DNA of 64,000 bases. Source: Chloroflexota bacterium (lineage in GTDB: Bacteria; Chloroflexota; Anaerolineae; UBA2200; JACIWT01). The notes below the pieces were generated by a model that was not told where the DNA came from, did not search any database, and worked only from the letters and a program-made list of their open reading frames with translations. The position numbers and the translations under genes were made by a program. The stretch spans positions 84,401 to 148,400 of the forward strand of contig JACIWT010000007.1 in the NCBI GenBank assembly GCA_014360825.1, given 5' to 3'. This document shows, one piece after another, positions 1-8,891 of this stretch. Numbering within the stretch: position 1 is the stretch's first letter; the number at the start of each line of letters is the position of its first letter.

Positions 1-654
1 CACTTTCTGACATTTCACCAAGGGCGTGGGTTCTAACGCGTTTGCGATGCCTAATTCATCTACGCCGGGGGCAGGCGACATCGCGGCTGCCAGCAAGACC
101 GCCGTGCTGTTCCCAATGCAGAAGGCGATCTCAATCTCACCACCCGCTGCACGGAGTGCCGAGTCTGTGCCGCGTCCCTCGACAATCCGTGCTGCGAAAC
201 GCCTCTCATCCAAGCGAAGGAGTCGGTGATAGCTCATGTTGCGCCCCAGGGTGGGATGTTTCACAATAGCAACTCCCGCTGTGACATAGGGGCCCGGATC
301 ATCGGCAAAATGGGTCAGGATGGGCAACCGAGTCAAATCCACTTCGTGTTCGATTATCTCTTGGCAGGGACCTGAGGGGATGATTTCAGGCTCGATGGTA
401 TTGCACAGCGCGTTCTGCATGATCCGTGGCAATTGCTCTGGCGACACGCCCAACCCCAGGGCAAAGAACTCGCGACGGGCACAAAGCCCTGCCACCACCG
501 GGTAGTCAAAGCCTGCCACGTGCTCAAAGAGCACTGGCCGATTGTGCAAAGCATTGATAACCTGTGCCATTTCGACGTACGGGTCCACTGGTACACCGAT
601 CCGGACCAATAGGCCCTGTTTCTCCATTTCAGTCAATAATGTTCGCAGGTTCAT
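1..654 (-). CDS. UbiD family (prenyl-FMN) decarboxylase, N-terminal part
   Basis: The first 218 codons of a UbiD-type decarboxylase are present; the rest lies beyond the left edge. The translation begins MNLRTLLTEMEKQGLLVRI and contains the family segments PVLFEHVAGFDYPVVAGL (about residues 45-62) and NMSYHRLLRLDERRFAARI (about 140-158), followed by an AAGGEIEIAF stretch. UbiD enzymes use prenylated FMN to (de)carboxylate aromatic or unsaturated acids; the substrate cannot be told from this part. The ATG at 654 overlaps the end of the RNase Z gene by 26 bases, so the two are probably co-transcribed and translationally coupled. No UbiX-like prenyltransferase is visible in the window. Family assignment is firm, function general. 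Confidence 0.85.
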   Translation of the reverse strand, partial: MNLRTLLTEMEKQGLLVRIGVPVDPYVEMAQVINALHNRPVLFEHVAGFDYPVVAGLCARREFFALGLGVSPEQLPRIMQNALCNTIEPEIIPSGPCQEIIEHEVDLTRLPILTHFADDPGPYVTAGVAIVKHPTLGRNMSYHRLLRLDERRFAARIVEGRGTDSALRAAGGEIEIAFCIGNSTAVLLAAAMSPAPGVDELGIANALEPTPLVKCQKV

Positions 655-1579
655 CTTTTTCGTTTTTCTTGCGCATTACGCGTATCACATCAAAGTCACG
701 CACTACCACGGTGTCTGGGAAGATGGCGCGAGCCTCTTCCTCAACCGCACGGCTTGAGTATCGCCGTGAGAGATGCGTCAGATAAAGGCGCCCCACCTCC
801 GCCTTACGAGCCAATGTTGCAGCCTCGGCTGCCGTCAGGTGAGCGAATTTGGCGGCCATCTCAGCCTCTTCACGCAGATAGGTAGCCTCAATGACCAAAG
901 CGTCAACCCCTCGCACCACAGGGACCAGATCATCCACCCGTCCAGCATCGCCCACCCAAGCCAATCGCACTCCAGGGACTTCCGGCCCCAATACCTGATC
1001 TGGTGTGATCGTTCGGCCATCAGGCAGAACAACATTCTCGCCCGCTACCAATCTTCTGCGCTCTGGGCCTGGAGGCACACCCAAGCGTTCGGCCTCCTCG
1101 GCCAAGAAGGGGCGATGGCCCTCTTCTTCAAATAGGTAACCGAAACACCCTGGCCCACGGTGGCTCACCGGGAAGGCATAGATGCTCAGCCGCCCGCTGT
1201 TCCAGATGAGGCCCGGCTTGACCTCCACGTATTTGATATCTAACTCCACTTCACCGCCACGTAATACCACAGCCATAAGGTCGCGAACGCGTTCCAAAGC
1301 CCAGGTTCCGCCATAGATAGTCAGTTCCGTGATCGCCTCCCACCGAGCGAAAGTGGATACCAATCCTCCCAGCCCCAAGATATGATCGAGGTGACCGTGG
1401 GTCAAGAGCACCTTGTCAAGCCTTTTGAAACCGAGACCACTGCGCAGTAATTGGCGTTGCGTACCCTCACCACAATCTATCAGGAAGCGTTGGTCTTGAT
1501 AGATCACCACGGCTGCTGATAACCCGCGCTCTACAGACGGTGCAGAGGCCGATGTCCCTAGGAAGATGATTTCAATCAT
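629..1579 (-). CDS. rnz: Ribonuclease Z
   Basis: This 316-residue metallo-beta-lactamase-fold protein is predicted to be the tRNA 3'-processing endonuclease RNase Z. It opens with MIEIIFLGTSASAPSVERG, typical of the family, and carries the zinc-binding motif HGHLDH at residues 61-66 after the LIDCGEGTQRQL segment. Further metal ligands are plausible in GDAGRVDD and in HLTAAEAA near the C-terminus. The length matches bacterial RNase Z (about 300 residues). It overlaps the upstream unknown gene by 8 bases and the downstream UbiD gene by 26 bases, so it sits in the middle of a tight minus-strand operon. A second, more distant MBL protein at 12.3 kb is a separate family member. Confidence 0.9.
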   Translation of the reverse strand: MIEIIFLGTSASAPSVERGLSAAVVIYQDQRFLIDCGEGTQRQLLRSGLGFKRLDKVLLTHGHLDHILGLGGLVSTFARWEAITELTIYGGTWALERVRDLMAVVLRGGEVELDIKYVEVKPGLIWNSGRLSIYAFPVSHRGPGCFGYLFEEEGHRPFLAEEAERLGVPPGPERRRLVAGENVVLPDGRTITPDQVLGPEVPGVRLAWVGDAGRVDDLVPVVRGVDALVIEATYLREEAEMAAKFAHLTAAEAATLARKAEVGRLYLTHLSRRYSSRAVEEEARAIFPDTVVVRDFDVIRVMRKKNEKDEPANIID

Positions 1580-2933
1580 GTGTGCCCCTTTGTATCAGTT
1601 GTGTCAATTCCTCCACGGTCAGATGCGCTCGTACTGGGTCTGGGTGGGCCTGACACCAGCTTTCGATCTCTCGCCGGAAGCGTAGTAAGCCGAGGATATC
1701 GGTTGGATAGAGACGCGGGTTAATGCCCAGCCAGTTTACCTTATGGTTCGACAAGGTGGTCTGCCATTCGGCCATAGGCACAGTATCAAACGCGGGTGCG
1801 AAGTTGGGTAGCGGAGCAAAGAGCACCGGCATCTCCGTCGGTATTTCCGGTAACATGCGGCGTAGGAAATCCAGGCTGTCCCTGCAATTGAATGGTAGCC
1901 ACAATGGCAATAGACGGCTGATTCGGCTGGCCACTGGGTTCACTAGAGTGAAACAATCAAAGAAGACACCTCGTGGCTGGCGACCCTCTTTCTCGCTCAA
2001 TTTGCGATGGGCGCGATAGGCGAGTACAGAGAAAGCCTCAGGAGTGTTGCCCTCTAACGCCAGGAATTGGTAACCGTTTTGACGAGCGAATGCCTCACAC
2101 GCCGCCCGAAACTCCGGTAGCGTCCCCCACTCCGACTCGGGCTCAACCGAGAGCGGCAGATCCAATCGCCACCCACCAACGAATGGCGAACCCTCTGCCC
2201 GCTGCATAGCCTCGATCTCCGGTGTGCCGGTCATAAATTGCTCATCTGAGACACCGCCGAGTCCGCCCACTTGGAACGTATGTCGTTCAGCCACGCGATA
2301 TTGCCGCCACAGATAGCGGCAATCAATGAAGATGATGGTGCCACCGGGCTGCAGTCGGATGCGAATGAAATCGCGGTAGGCCTGGGGTAGGGCCAATAAC
2401 TTCATGCGGATGTGGTTAACGTATTTGACCAGAAAACGATCGTGCAACGGGTCATAATGATTCACGACCGCTAGATCGGGGTTATTCGCCAAGATGGGTT
2501 GGGCCAACGCATCGCCATGGGCTTTGTAGGTAGCAATATCATCCGGGTGGGCAGGGTCTCGGTAACTGGTTAGAAAATGCTCGGACAGGAAAGGCACCCC
2601 CAGTGCCGTTGCCAGATGGGCTACGCCGCCATTAGGCGCACCCAGGATAACCGCTGAATAGGGTCCTTTGCAATCGTGATACAACGAAACCGCATACTGG
2701 GCCAGGTTCTCCGTCCGGACTGCATGGGCGAATCGTGGATTGATACCAGAGGTAGCGACAACGCGTTCCACAGCCCAAGTAATCGCACGCGGACCGAGTA
2801 GCGAGATGAACCTCGCCGCCAACTCGGCCAGCGGCCCCCTGTCCTGTGAGGCAAAAAACTCGCCACGCAATGCAGCCGCCACAGAGCGCATAGCAATGGC
2901 TGAAGAATCGGTGTTTTCAATGTAAGCAGGCAT
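1572..2933 (-). CDS. Protein of unknown function (453 aa)
   Basis: I do not recognise this 453-residue soluble protein. There is no signal peptide or clear membrane segment. Visible stretches include an alpha/beta-like LGAPNGGVAHLATALGVPFL (about residues 97-116), VVNHYDPLHDRFLVKYVNH and GGTIIFIDCRYLWRQYRV. The last looks like a strand-loop-helix of a Rossmann-type or hydrolase fold, but no catalytic signature is convincing. Its stop overlaps the start of rnz by 8 bases, and 110 non-coding bases separate it from the PHP-AlbA gene upstream. Codon use resembles its neighbours. A role cannot be inferred from context, since rnz is a housekeeping gene and the ubiD-like gene is metabolic. Confidence 0.75.
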   Translation of the reverse strand: MPAYIENTDSSAIAMRSVAAALRGEFFASQDRGPLAELAARFISLLGPRAITWAVERVVATSGINPRFAHAVRTENLAQYAVSLYHDCKGPYSAVILGAPNGGVAHLATALGVPFLSEHFLTSYRDPAHPDDIATYKAHGDALAQPILANNPDLAVVNHYDPLHDRFLVKYVNHIRMKLLALPQAYRDFIRIRLQPGGTIIFIDCRYLWRQYRVAERHTFQVGGLGGVSDEQFMTGTPEIEAMQRAEGSPFVGGWRLDLPLSVEPESEWGTLPEFRAACEAFARQNGYQFLALEGNTPEAFSVLAYRAHRKLSEKEGRQPRGVFFDCFTLVNPVASRISRLLPLWLPFNCRDSLDFLRRMLPEIPTEMPVLFAPLPNFAPAFDTVPMAEWQTTLSNHKVNWLGINPRLYPTDILGLLRFRREIESWCQAHPDPVRAHLTVEELTQLIQRGTHD

Positions 2934-3043
2934 GGGCTATTCCGTCGCAAAAGCAACCGCTACTGCTAAATGGTGTCCTGGTTTGACACCCTGGTTAGAA
3001 CGACCCCCGTTCTCGTTACTTTCTCCCGTCTTCAGGTGCCTGA

Positions 3044-4717
3044 TCACTCCCCCTTCATGAATTCCCGCCACTCTCCGTGCACACCCTCCTCCGTGACGCC
3101 ATAGTAAACATGCAGAGTGCCATTGGCACCGCGTTGCACGAAATCATAACGTGTCCGTCCGGCGCGACGATACGATTTCCAGAGCCCGATGTCACCCCGC
3201 CAGGTAACCTTGTCCTCCGTTACGGGGTTCGTTTCTTTTTCTACAATAGCATATTGCCACAGTTTCCGTGCTGAGGTACGGGTTACATCGCGGACCACAT
3301 TGCCGTTTCGGAGGTCTTTCATGGTATGGTACAGCGTACCCTCCCGCTCCACCGTCTCGATGATCTCCACGCCAGTCTTGGGCGGCTCGATGCGGTGTGC
3401 CACCTCATGTGCTTCGACTGCCTCTGGTGGGGCTATCTGAGGACCCAAAGCCTCTTTCACCAATTGCACAATCTCATCGCGCACAGCCTCGCTGGTCTCC
3501 GACTCCTGACGGATGTAGATGCGGGTTCCTTCCAAAGCGTAGGGCGGGTCATCTCCCTCAGGCACGTTTAGGCGGATGATGTTACGGCCCCGGCTCTTCA
3601 GTACATCCGCATCGACCTCAAGTGGTGGGGTGATGGCGCGCTTGATTTCGGTGAGTAACGTGGCGATTGCCTGTTCAGGCGCATCTACACCCTTGGGTGG
3701 AGTCTTTAGGTTCGGTCCTACGCCGACAAAAATCGTGCCGCCCTTTGTATTCGCAAAAGCCACTACATCACATAGGATAGCGCGCAGATGACCACCTTTT
3801 CTTTCCATGGAGTCGTGAAAAGATTGGACAATGTTGGGCCCTTGGGCACGGGCAGCCTCAACATAATCAAACGGGGCTTGGGCACGACGGTAAGGTCGCG
3901 TGCGAGTGAAATCATCGCCTAAGAAAACGGCTTTGATGGCTTCGAAAGTGGGTTCGGGCAGCAAGATCTCCGTAGCCCGGTCACCGATGCCAAGTTTGTT
4001 CCGATCCAGCGGGTCGGCACGTAAGCGATGAGCATCCGAGCCTTGGATACAATGCATCCGGCGAGGATACTCGGGTTTGGAGCCGTTATAGAAGGCAGCG
4101 ATAGTGCGTCGTCCTTTTGTTTCCAAATCAGTGGTCTCTAAGGCGTGCAAGTGGGGGTCCTGAGTGTAGGCAATTTTCGTCTGGCCGCCGTAGCCGAAGC
4201 CGCGCATCGCAACGCCATGGGCAGAATTGACGTGGGCAGCGATAACGAGACCTCCCGCCGCGTCTACCACCCGATATGCGGTGAGCACGTCTGTAGTAGC
4301 ACCCACTTCTGTAGAGCCCTCATCGAGTTTGTCCGGTGGCACACGCAACTCCAGGAGAAGGTGCTCTAACAGACGCACAGGTGTCTTTTCCGAGAAAATA
4401 CCGAGAATGTGAAAACCCAAGGTGGCCGTGAATTCAAATCCGGGCAGTACCAGGATTTTCCTCAAGAGCCGCCGGTATTCTTCCAACATCTCCTTCTCAG
4501 AGGGATTCAGGCGCCCCAGGCGCTCGAGCAACTCGAGTGCCTCGATCTGGCGTTGCATGCTGGCATAGCCCGCCACCGAATTGTGATCAGTGAAGGCGAT
4601 GATATCCAGTTCCTGCTCCTCTGCCACCTCCAGCATTTGCAAGTAAGTAACATCTGGCTCCTCGTATTCACGAGACGCGGCGGTGTGTAGATGCAGATCA
4701 ACACGGTACCATCGCAT
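3044..4717 (-). CDS. PHP phosphoesterase fused to AlbA_2 (Schlafen/AAA-4) domain
   Basis: A fusion of two domains. The N-terminal half is a PHP metallo-phosphoesterase: YRVDLHLHTAASREYEEPD at the start, ITAFTDHN-like IIAFTDHNSVAGY, a later AAHVNSAHG and a final GSDAH. The C-terminal half (from about residue 300) is an AlbA_2/Schlafen-like putative DNA-binding domain, with AFANTKGGTIFVGVG and a RIYIRQESETSEA strand. The gene follows lon by 7 bases. I chose the ATG at 4717, giving 557 residues, because the PHP domain begins at once. An alternative ATG at 4792 would overlap lon by 68 bases and add only a Lys-rich tail. AlbA_2 domains are usually tied to regulation or nucleic-acid binding, so a stress-linked nuclease or nucleotide phosphoesterase is possible; the substrate is unknown. 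Confidence 0.8.
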   Translation of the reverse strand: MRWYRVDLHLHTAASREYEEPDVTYLQMLEVAEEQELDIIAFTDHNSVAGYASMQRQIEALELLERLGRLNPSEKEMLEEYRRLLRKILVLPGFEFTATLGFHILGIFSEKTPVRLLEHLLLELRVPPDKLDEGSTEVGATTDVLTAYRVVDAAGGLVIAAHVNSAHGVAMRGFGYGGQTKIAYTQDPHLHALETTDLETKGRRTIAAFYNGSKPEYPRRMHCIQGSDAHRLRADPLDRNKLGIGDRATEILLPEPTFEAIKAVFLGDDFTRTRPYRRAQAPFDYVEAARAQGPNIVQSFHDSMERKGGHLRAILCDVVAFANTKGGTIFVGVGPNLKTPPKGVDAPEQAIATLLTEIKRAITPPLEVDADVLKSRGRNIIRLNVPEGDDPPYALEGTRIYIRQESETSEAVRDEIVQLVKEALGPQIAPPEAVEAHEVAHRIEPPKTGVEIIETVEREGTLYHTMKDLRNGNVVRDVTRTSARKLWQYAIVEKETNPVTEDKVTWRGDIGLWKSYRRAGRTRYDFVQRGANGTLHVYYGVTEEGVHGEWREFMKGE

Positions 4718-4724
4718 TGCTTTA

Positions 4725-7256
4725 CTAGGTTTGTCTTTTGGCACTTTTTGACCTGCTCGCTCTCTTGCTTTGTGCTTTTGGGCCCGTGCCATCCGTCAGC
4801 GCGGCCGCTAGCACCTCATCCACTGTGTCTACGAGCACAAAGTTCATTTCTTTGCGGATATCTTCGGGCAATTCCTCCAGATCGGGCGCGTTACGTTTTG
4901 GCAAGATAACCGTGGTTAACCCTGCTCGCCTGGCGGCCAATACCTTCTCTTTCACACCGCCAACTGGCAACACCTGCCCGCGCAAGGTAATTTCACCGGT
5001 CATCCCTACATCCGAGCGCACAGGCCGGTTACTCAGGAGAGAAACCAATGCGGTGGCCATTGTGACGCCTGCTGATGGACCGTCTTTGGGAATGGCCCCT
5101 GCTGGGATGTGCAGGTGGAGATCGTTGTGCTCAAAAAAGGTCTTATCAATGCCCAGCGTTTCTGCCTTGGAGCGCACGTAACTTAGGGCTGCTTCAGCGG
5201 ACTCTTTCATCACGTCGCCCAGTTGCCCGGTGATGGTAAACGCCTTCTTTCCGGGCATCTTGGTGGCTTCGACGAAAAGGATGTCTCCGCCAGTCTCAGT
5301 CCAGGCCAATCCAGTGGCCACGCCCGGTATCTCCGTGCGTTCAGCTGCCTCGAAGAAAAAGCGCGGCCGACCCAGATATTCTGCGACCAATTCTGGGGTG
5401 ACGATTACCTTCTCTTGTATCTCACCTGCTGCGATTTTGGTGGCCACTTTGCGACAGATAGCACCGATCTGCCGTTCCAAGTTGCGCACACCGGCCTCTC
5501 GAGTGTAGTCGCGGATGATCTTGCGCAGGGCCTCGACGGTGAATTCAATCTCGCTCTCTTTCAGCACGTTCTCCTTGCGCTGGCGGGGGATGAGGTAGCC
5601 CTGGGCGATTTTAATCTTCTCTTCCTCGGTATACCCGGAGAGTTGCAGGATCTCCATCCGATCTCGCAACGCAGGTGGGATAGGGTCGAGCAGGTTCGCC
5701 GTGCAGATAAACATCACCTCCGAGAGATCGAATGGCACGTCTAGATAATGATCGCGGAACTCGCGGTTCTGCTCCGGGTCTAACACTTCCAGCAGAGCAG
5801 ACGACGGGTCACCTCGCCAGTCTGTGCCGATTTTGTCCACTTCGTCCAACATGAAGACAGGATTTTTGGATTCCACGCGCTTGAGAGCCTGGATGATGCG
5901 GCCTGGCATAGCACCGATATAAGTGCGTCGGTGACCACGGATCTCGGCCTCGTCTCGCATCCCACCCAACGACTGGCGCACGAACTTGCGCCCCAGCGCC
6001 CTGGCGATGGACAGGCCCAGCGAAGTCTTACCGGTGCCAGGCGGCCCCACAAAGCATAAGATTACACCCTCGCGCTGCCGGCGGATGTAGTCCTCGCGCA
6101 CGTCCTCCTCCACCGTCTCCCCTTCGACAGCGAGGCGCTCTTTCTTGAGTTTGCGCACAGCCAGGTATTCCAAAATGCGGTCTTTGATTTTCTCGAGGTT
6201 GTAGTGATCCTCGTCGAGCACCTGACGTGCCCGGTTGATATCCAGGTTATCCGGCGTGGATTTGTTCCAGGGCAGACTCACCAACCAGTCCAAATAAGTC
6301 TTGATCACGGAGTATTCGGCCGCGGCGGGCGGCATTTTGGATAGCCGGTCTAATTCGCGCCGTGCCTCCTTATCCGCCTCAGGAGGCATGCCCGCTTCCT
6401 CTATGCGCCGGCGTAGTTCGTTTATTTCCGCCTGCTGCTCATCAGCCTCCCCCAGCTCCTTCTGAATGGCTTTCATCTGCTCGCGCAGGATGTACTCGCG
6501 TTGAGCTTTTTCCAACTCCGATTGGGCTCGTTCCTGGATTTTTTTACCGAGTTCCAACACCTCCAACTCGCGGTTCATCACGCCGGTCAATTTTTCCAAT
6601 TTGGCTTTAACGCTATCCATTTCGAGTATTTGCTGGGCATCGTTCATTTCCATGCGCACGTAGGAGGCCAACAAATAGACGAGTTGCCGCGGATCCGTGA
6701 TGCTCAACGTAGCCATAGTTAATTCTTCAGGCATATAAGGCATGAGTTGAGCCATGCGTCGGAACAGTTCTACTGCATTGCGCATAAGGGCTTCGACTTC
6801 GACGCCCTCTTCCGCGCGGTCTGGAATGACCTCGATACGCGCCTTGAAGTAAGGCTCGGACTGGACAAATTCCGTAAGGCGAATCCGTTCGATGCCCTGG
6901 ATAAACAAGCGGATAGTTCCATCGGGCGCTTTGGCATAGCGATTGATGACCGCGACGGAGCCCACGTGGTACATATCATCTGGGCCCGGTTCCTCTTTGT
7001 TGGGATCCTTGAGGGCCACTAATCCTACCAATCGGTCTCCAACCACTACGTCGTCCACCAGACGTACTGAACGAGGCTGCCCAACGATGAGGGGCAGCAA
7101 AATGGGTATTGGATACACAACGGTATTCTTTAAAGGCAGAATAGGCAAAACGGACGGGATACTAGGTATCTCGCTCGTGCCTTCCGGCGCTGAAGATTTC
7201 ACCTGTTCCTGTGGGTTATCGCTTAATGCGAACAACTTCATACCAGGAACCTCCAT
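4725..7256 (-). CDS. lon: Lon ATP-dependent protease
   Basis: An 843-residue Lon (LonA) protease, a cytoplasmic homohexameric ATP-driven protease for misfolded and regulatory proteins. The N-terminal LAN substrate-binding domain starts at about residue 36 ([13 protein letters not shown]) and a coiled-coil-rich region spans about 220-300. The AAA+ module has Walker A GPPGTGKT at 404-411 and a MLDEVDKIG Walker B. The peptidase domain carries the catalytic dyad, Ser728 in KDGPSAG and a Lys in GGVKEK (about 771). Length is normal for the family; a basic Ser/Lys-rich tail ends the protein. It lies 52 bases downstream of hsp20 with no terminator between, so both are probably read from the hsp20 promoter as a heat-shock unit. 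Confidence 0.97.
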   Translation of the reverse strand: MEVPGMKLFALSDNPQEQVKSSAPEGTSEIPSIPSVLPILPLKNTVVYPIPILLPLIVGQPRSVRLVDDVVVGDRLVGLVALKDPNKEEPGPDDMYHVGSVAVINRYAKAPDGTIRLFIQGIERIRLTEFVQSEPYFKARIEVIPDRAEEGVEVEALMRNAVELFRRMAQLMPYMPEELTMATLSITDPRQLVYLLASYVRMEMNDAQQILEMDSVKAKLEKLTGVMNRELEVLELGKKIQERAQSELEKAQREYILREQMKAIQKELGEADEQQAEINELRRRIEEAGMPPEADKEARRELDRLSKMPPAAAEYSVIKTYLDWLVSLPWNKSTPDNLDINRARQVLDEDHYNLEKIKDRILEYLAVRKLKKERLAVEGETVEEDVREDYIRRQREGVILCFVGPPGTGKTSLGLSIARALGRKFVRQSLGGMRDEAEIRGHRRTYIGAMPGRIIQALKRVESKNPVFMLDEVDKIGTDWRGDPSSALLEVLDPEQNREFRDHYLDVPFDLSEVMFICTANLLDPIPPALRDRMEILQLSGYTEEEKIKIAQGYLIPRQRKENVLKESEIEFTVEALRKIIRDYTREAGVRNLERQIGAICRKVATKIAAGEIQEKVIVTPELVAEYLGRPRFFFEAAERTEIPGVATGLAWTETGGDILFVEATKMPGKKAFTITGQLGDVMKESAEAALSYVRSKAETLGIDKTFFEHNDLHLHIPAGAIPKDGPSAGVTMATALVSLLSNRPVRSDVGMTGEITLRGQVLPVGGVKEKVLAARRAGLTTVILPKRNAPDLEELPEDIRKEMNFVLVDTVDEVLAAALTDGTGPKAQSKRASRSKSAKRQT

Positions 7257-7308
7257 AGCAAAGTTTTTGTCAGTATGGGCTTGTCACCCGTTTTCCTTGA
7301 GGTGAGAC

Positions 7309-7746
7309 TCATTCCCCCTGGTCCCCCAGTGTAATGGGCACCTTTGTGGGGCGCCTCTGCTTGGGGATGGCGATGGTCAGGAAGCCATTATCGTAGGTGG
7401 CGACGGCATCTTCCGGCTCTTGGTCCCAGGGCAGATACACCTCAATATGAAACGGACCGTATGGTATCTCCATTCGCTGATATGTGAGTTTAGCCTCAGG
7501 GTCCTCTCGGTAGCCCTCAACCGTAAGCACGCGCTTGTCCAACGAGATGGCGAAATCCTCCTCATGCATACCAGCCACTTCGATGCGGACCATCAGATGA
7601 CTATCGGTCTCGTAAACATCCGTAGGAGGATGCCAGATACGCGGTCTCCGTCTCGAGCGCCACTCATGAGGCGTACTAAACCCAAATGTCCAGCGGATGA
7701 CTGAGAATTCATCCTCGCTCTGAAGCAATAATTTTTCCGTCTCCAT
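7309..7746 (-). CDS. Hsp20/alpha-crystallin small heat-shock protein
   Basis: A small heat-shock protein of 145 residues with one alpha-crystallin domain: PPTDVYETDSHLMVRIEVAGM at its start, then EEDFAISLDKRVLTVEG and the strand FHIEVYLPWD, ending with GFLTIAIPKQ. These ATP-independent holdases bind unfolding proteins. The start at 7746 is chosen because GGGGTG lies about 10 bases upstream and because a promoter (TTGAGG-17-TACAAT at 7812-7784) predicts a transcript start near 7776. A longer reading frame from 7824 would begin upstream of that promoter. The gene leads the lon transcription unit and diverges from the acyltransferase genes. Confidence 0.93.
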   Translation of the reverse strand: METEKLLLQSEDEFSVIRWTFGFSTPHEWRSRRRPRIWHPPTDVYETDSHLMVRIEVAGMHEEDFAISLDKRVLTVEGYREDPEAKLTYQRMEIPYGPFHIEVYLPWDQEPEDAVATYDNGFLTIAIPKQRRPTKVPITLGDQGE

Positions 7747-7783
7747 CTTTGTCTGCGCACCCCTTTGTTCACGACTCAATAAT

Positions 7784-7812
7784 ATTGTAGCACAAGTATG
7801 CATCTCCCTCAA
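7784..7812 (-). promoter_or_regulatory. Promoter of hsp20-lon
   Basis: On the minus strand TTGAGG (7812-7807), a 17-base spacer and TACAAT (7789-7784) form a sigma-70-type promoter. The predicted start near 7776 leaves a leader of about 30 bases before the hsp20 ATG at 7746. No CIRCE element is visible here. Confidence 0.65.
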
Positions 7813-7890
7813 ACCACCAGGCACTACTTGTATTAGAATTTTATTAGTTTCTCCAGTGCGAAAAGAGTAAATAGGGTAGGTTCGAGAAGT

Positions 7891-7917
7891 TTGACAGGCC
7901 TCATCTTTGAGGATAAT
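7891..7917 (+). promoter_or_regulatory. Promoter of the acyltransferase/glycolipid operon
   Basis: TTGACA at 7891-7896 is followed 15 bases later by GATAAT (7912-7917); TAATAT at 7914-7919 gives a 17-base spacing. Either would start transcription just before the GTG at 7941, leaving a very short leader. It diverges from the hsp20 promoter. Confidence 0.5.
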
Positions 7918-7940
7918 ATAGCTATACTTTCCCCAAAGGG

Positions 7941-8879
7941 GTGTGGCGCGAACTAGTGTCTAGGAGAACAAAAGACCAGCAAAGCCTGATATCCAACAAT
8001 TTGGGACAACAACTCCTTTACCGATTGGTCGTGATCGTTGCTTCTATCGCTCGCTCTCTTCCACCTTCGTTCTGCTATGCGGTGGCTACGCTTTTGGCAG
8101 ATGCTGCTTTCGCGATATGGCATTCTAAAAGAGTCATTACGATTGAAAACATGCGTCACGTCTTGGGCGCCGATGCATCCGAAGAGAAGGTTCGGCGCAC
8201 CGCGCGCAGAGCCTATCGCAACTATACCCGCCTGATCGCCGACATGTTGCTTATGCCCGGCATGAGCAGCGAAGACCTAGAAGCGAGACTGAAAACCAAT
8301 GCCTGGGAGATAGTCGAGAGCGCACTGGCGAGCGGCAAGGGTGTTCTTTTGGTCAGCGGCCATTTTGGACACCCTATGATAGCAGGGCTTCTCCTGGCCA
8401 GTCGGGGCTATAAGGTCAACGTCATTGCAGAGATGCACAGTATCCTCGGCATCAATGCCGTCGTTCGAAGATACCATGCCAACTGGGGGCTGTGCCCCAT
8501 TCCGATGGAATATGGCCTGAAACAGGTATATAGGGCATTGCGAAACAACGAACTGGTTGCCGTTATCATCGATCGACCTGTTCTCGATGAACCCAACGGC
8601 GTGCCGATAATGCTGTTTGGCCAGCAAACCTACTGGCCTGCCGGGTGTGCTACGCTCTCCCTCCGCACGGGTGCGAAGATCCTGGTAGGCTATGTGGCGC
8701 GGGAGCCGGATGATGCTTTTCAGTGCACCGTACGATTGCTTGATAGGCCATCAACAACAGGCAATCCAGAGACTGATGTACAGGCGATCACCCAAGAAAT
8801 TGCCAATATCCTGGAAGAAGGCATCCGTCGCTACCCTGATCAATGGTTTATGTTCCGCCGCACTTGGCACGGCGGGTGA
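7941..8879 (+). CDS. LpxL/PatA-like lysophospholipid acyltransferase family protein, catalytic acid missing
   Basis: A 312-residue member of the LpxL/HtrB (lipid A or PIM acyltransferase) family, with a hydrophobic N-terminal anchor at about residues 24-60. The family normally carries H-x4-D/E as catalytic dyad. Here the motif at 141-146 reads HFGHPM, so Met146 stands where the acid should be, while other parts of the fold (VLLVSG before it, PDQWFMFRRTWHGG at the C-terminus) are kept. Activity is therefore doubtful unless another residue substitutes. The GTG start at 7941 lies close to the predicted transcription start. The next gene, 12 bases downstream, is a paralogue with an intact motif, so the pair may work as a heteromer or this copy may have diverged. 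Confidence 0.8.
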   Translation: MWRELVSRRTKDQQSLISNNLGQQLLYRLVVIVASIARSLPPSFCYAVATLLADAAFAIWHSKRVITIENMRHVLGADASEEKVRRTARRAYRNYTRLIADMLLMPGMSSEDLEARLKTNAWEIVESALASGKGVLLVSGHFGHPMIAGLLLASRGYKVNVIAEMHSILGINAVVRRYHANWGLCPIPMEYGLKQVYRALRNNELVAVIIDRPVLDEPNGVPIMLFGQQTYWPAGCATLSLRTGAKILVGYVAREPDDAFQCTVRLLDRPSTTGNPETDVQAITQEIANILEEGIRRYPDQWFMFRRTWHGG

Positions 8880-8891
8880 GGTGCAGTATCT

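Noticed and set aside
7257..7308. TGACAA repeats before lon as CtsR-type operators
   Set aside because: They fit the CtsR heptad pattern only loosely, and no ctsR gene is present in the window.
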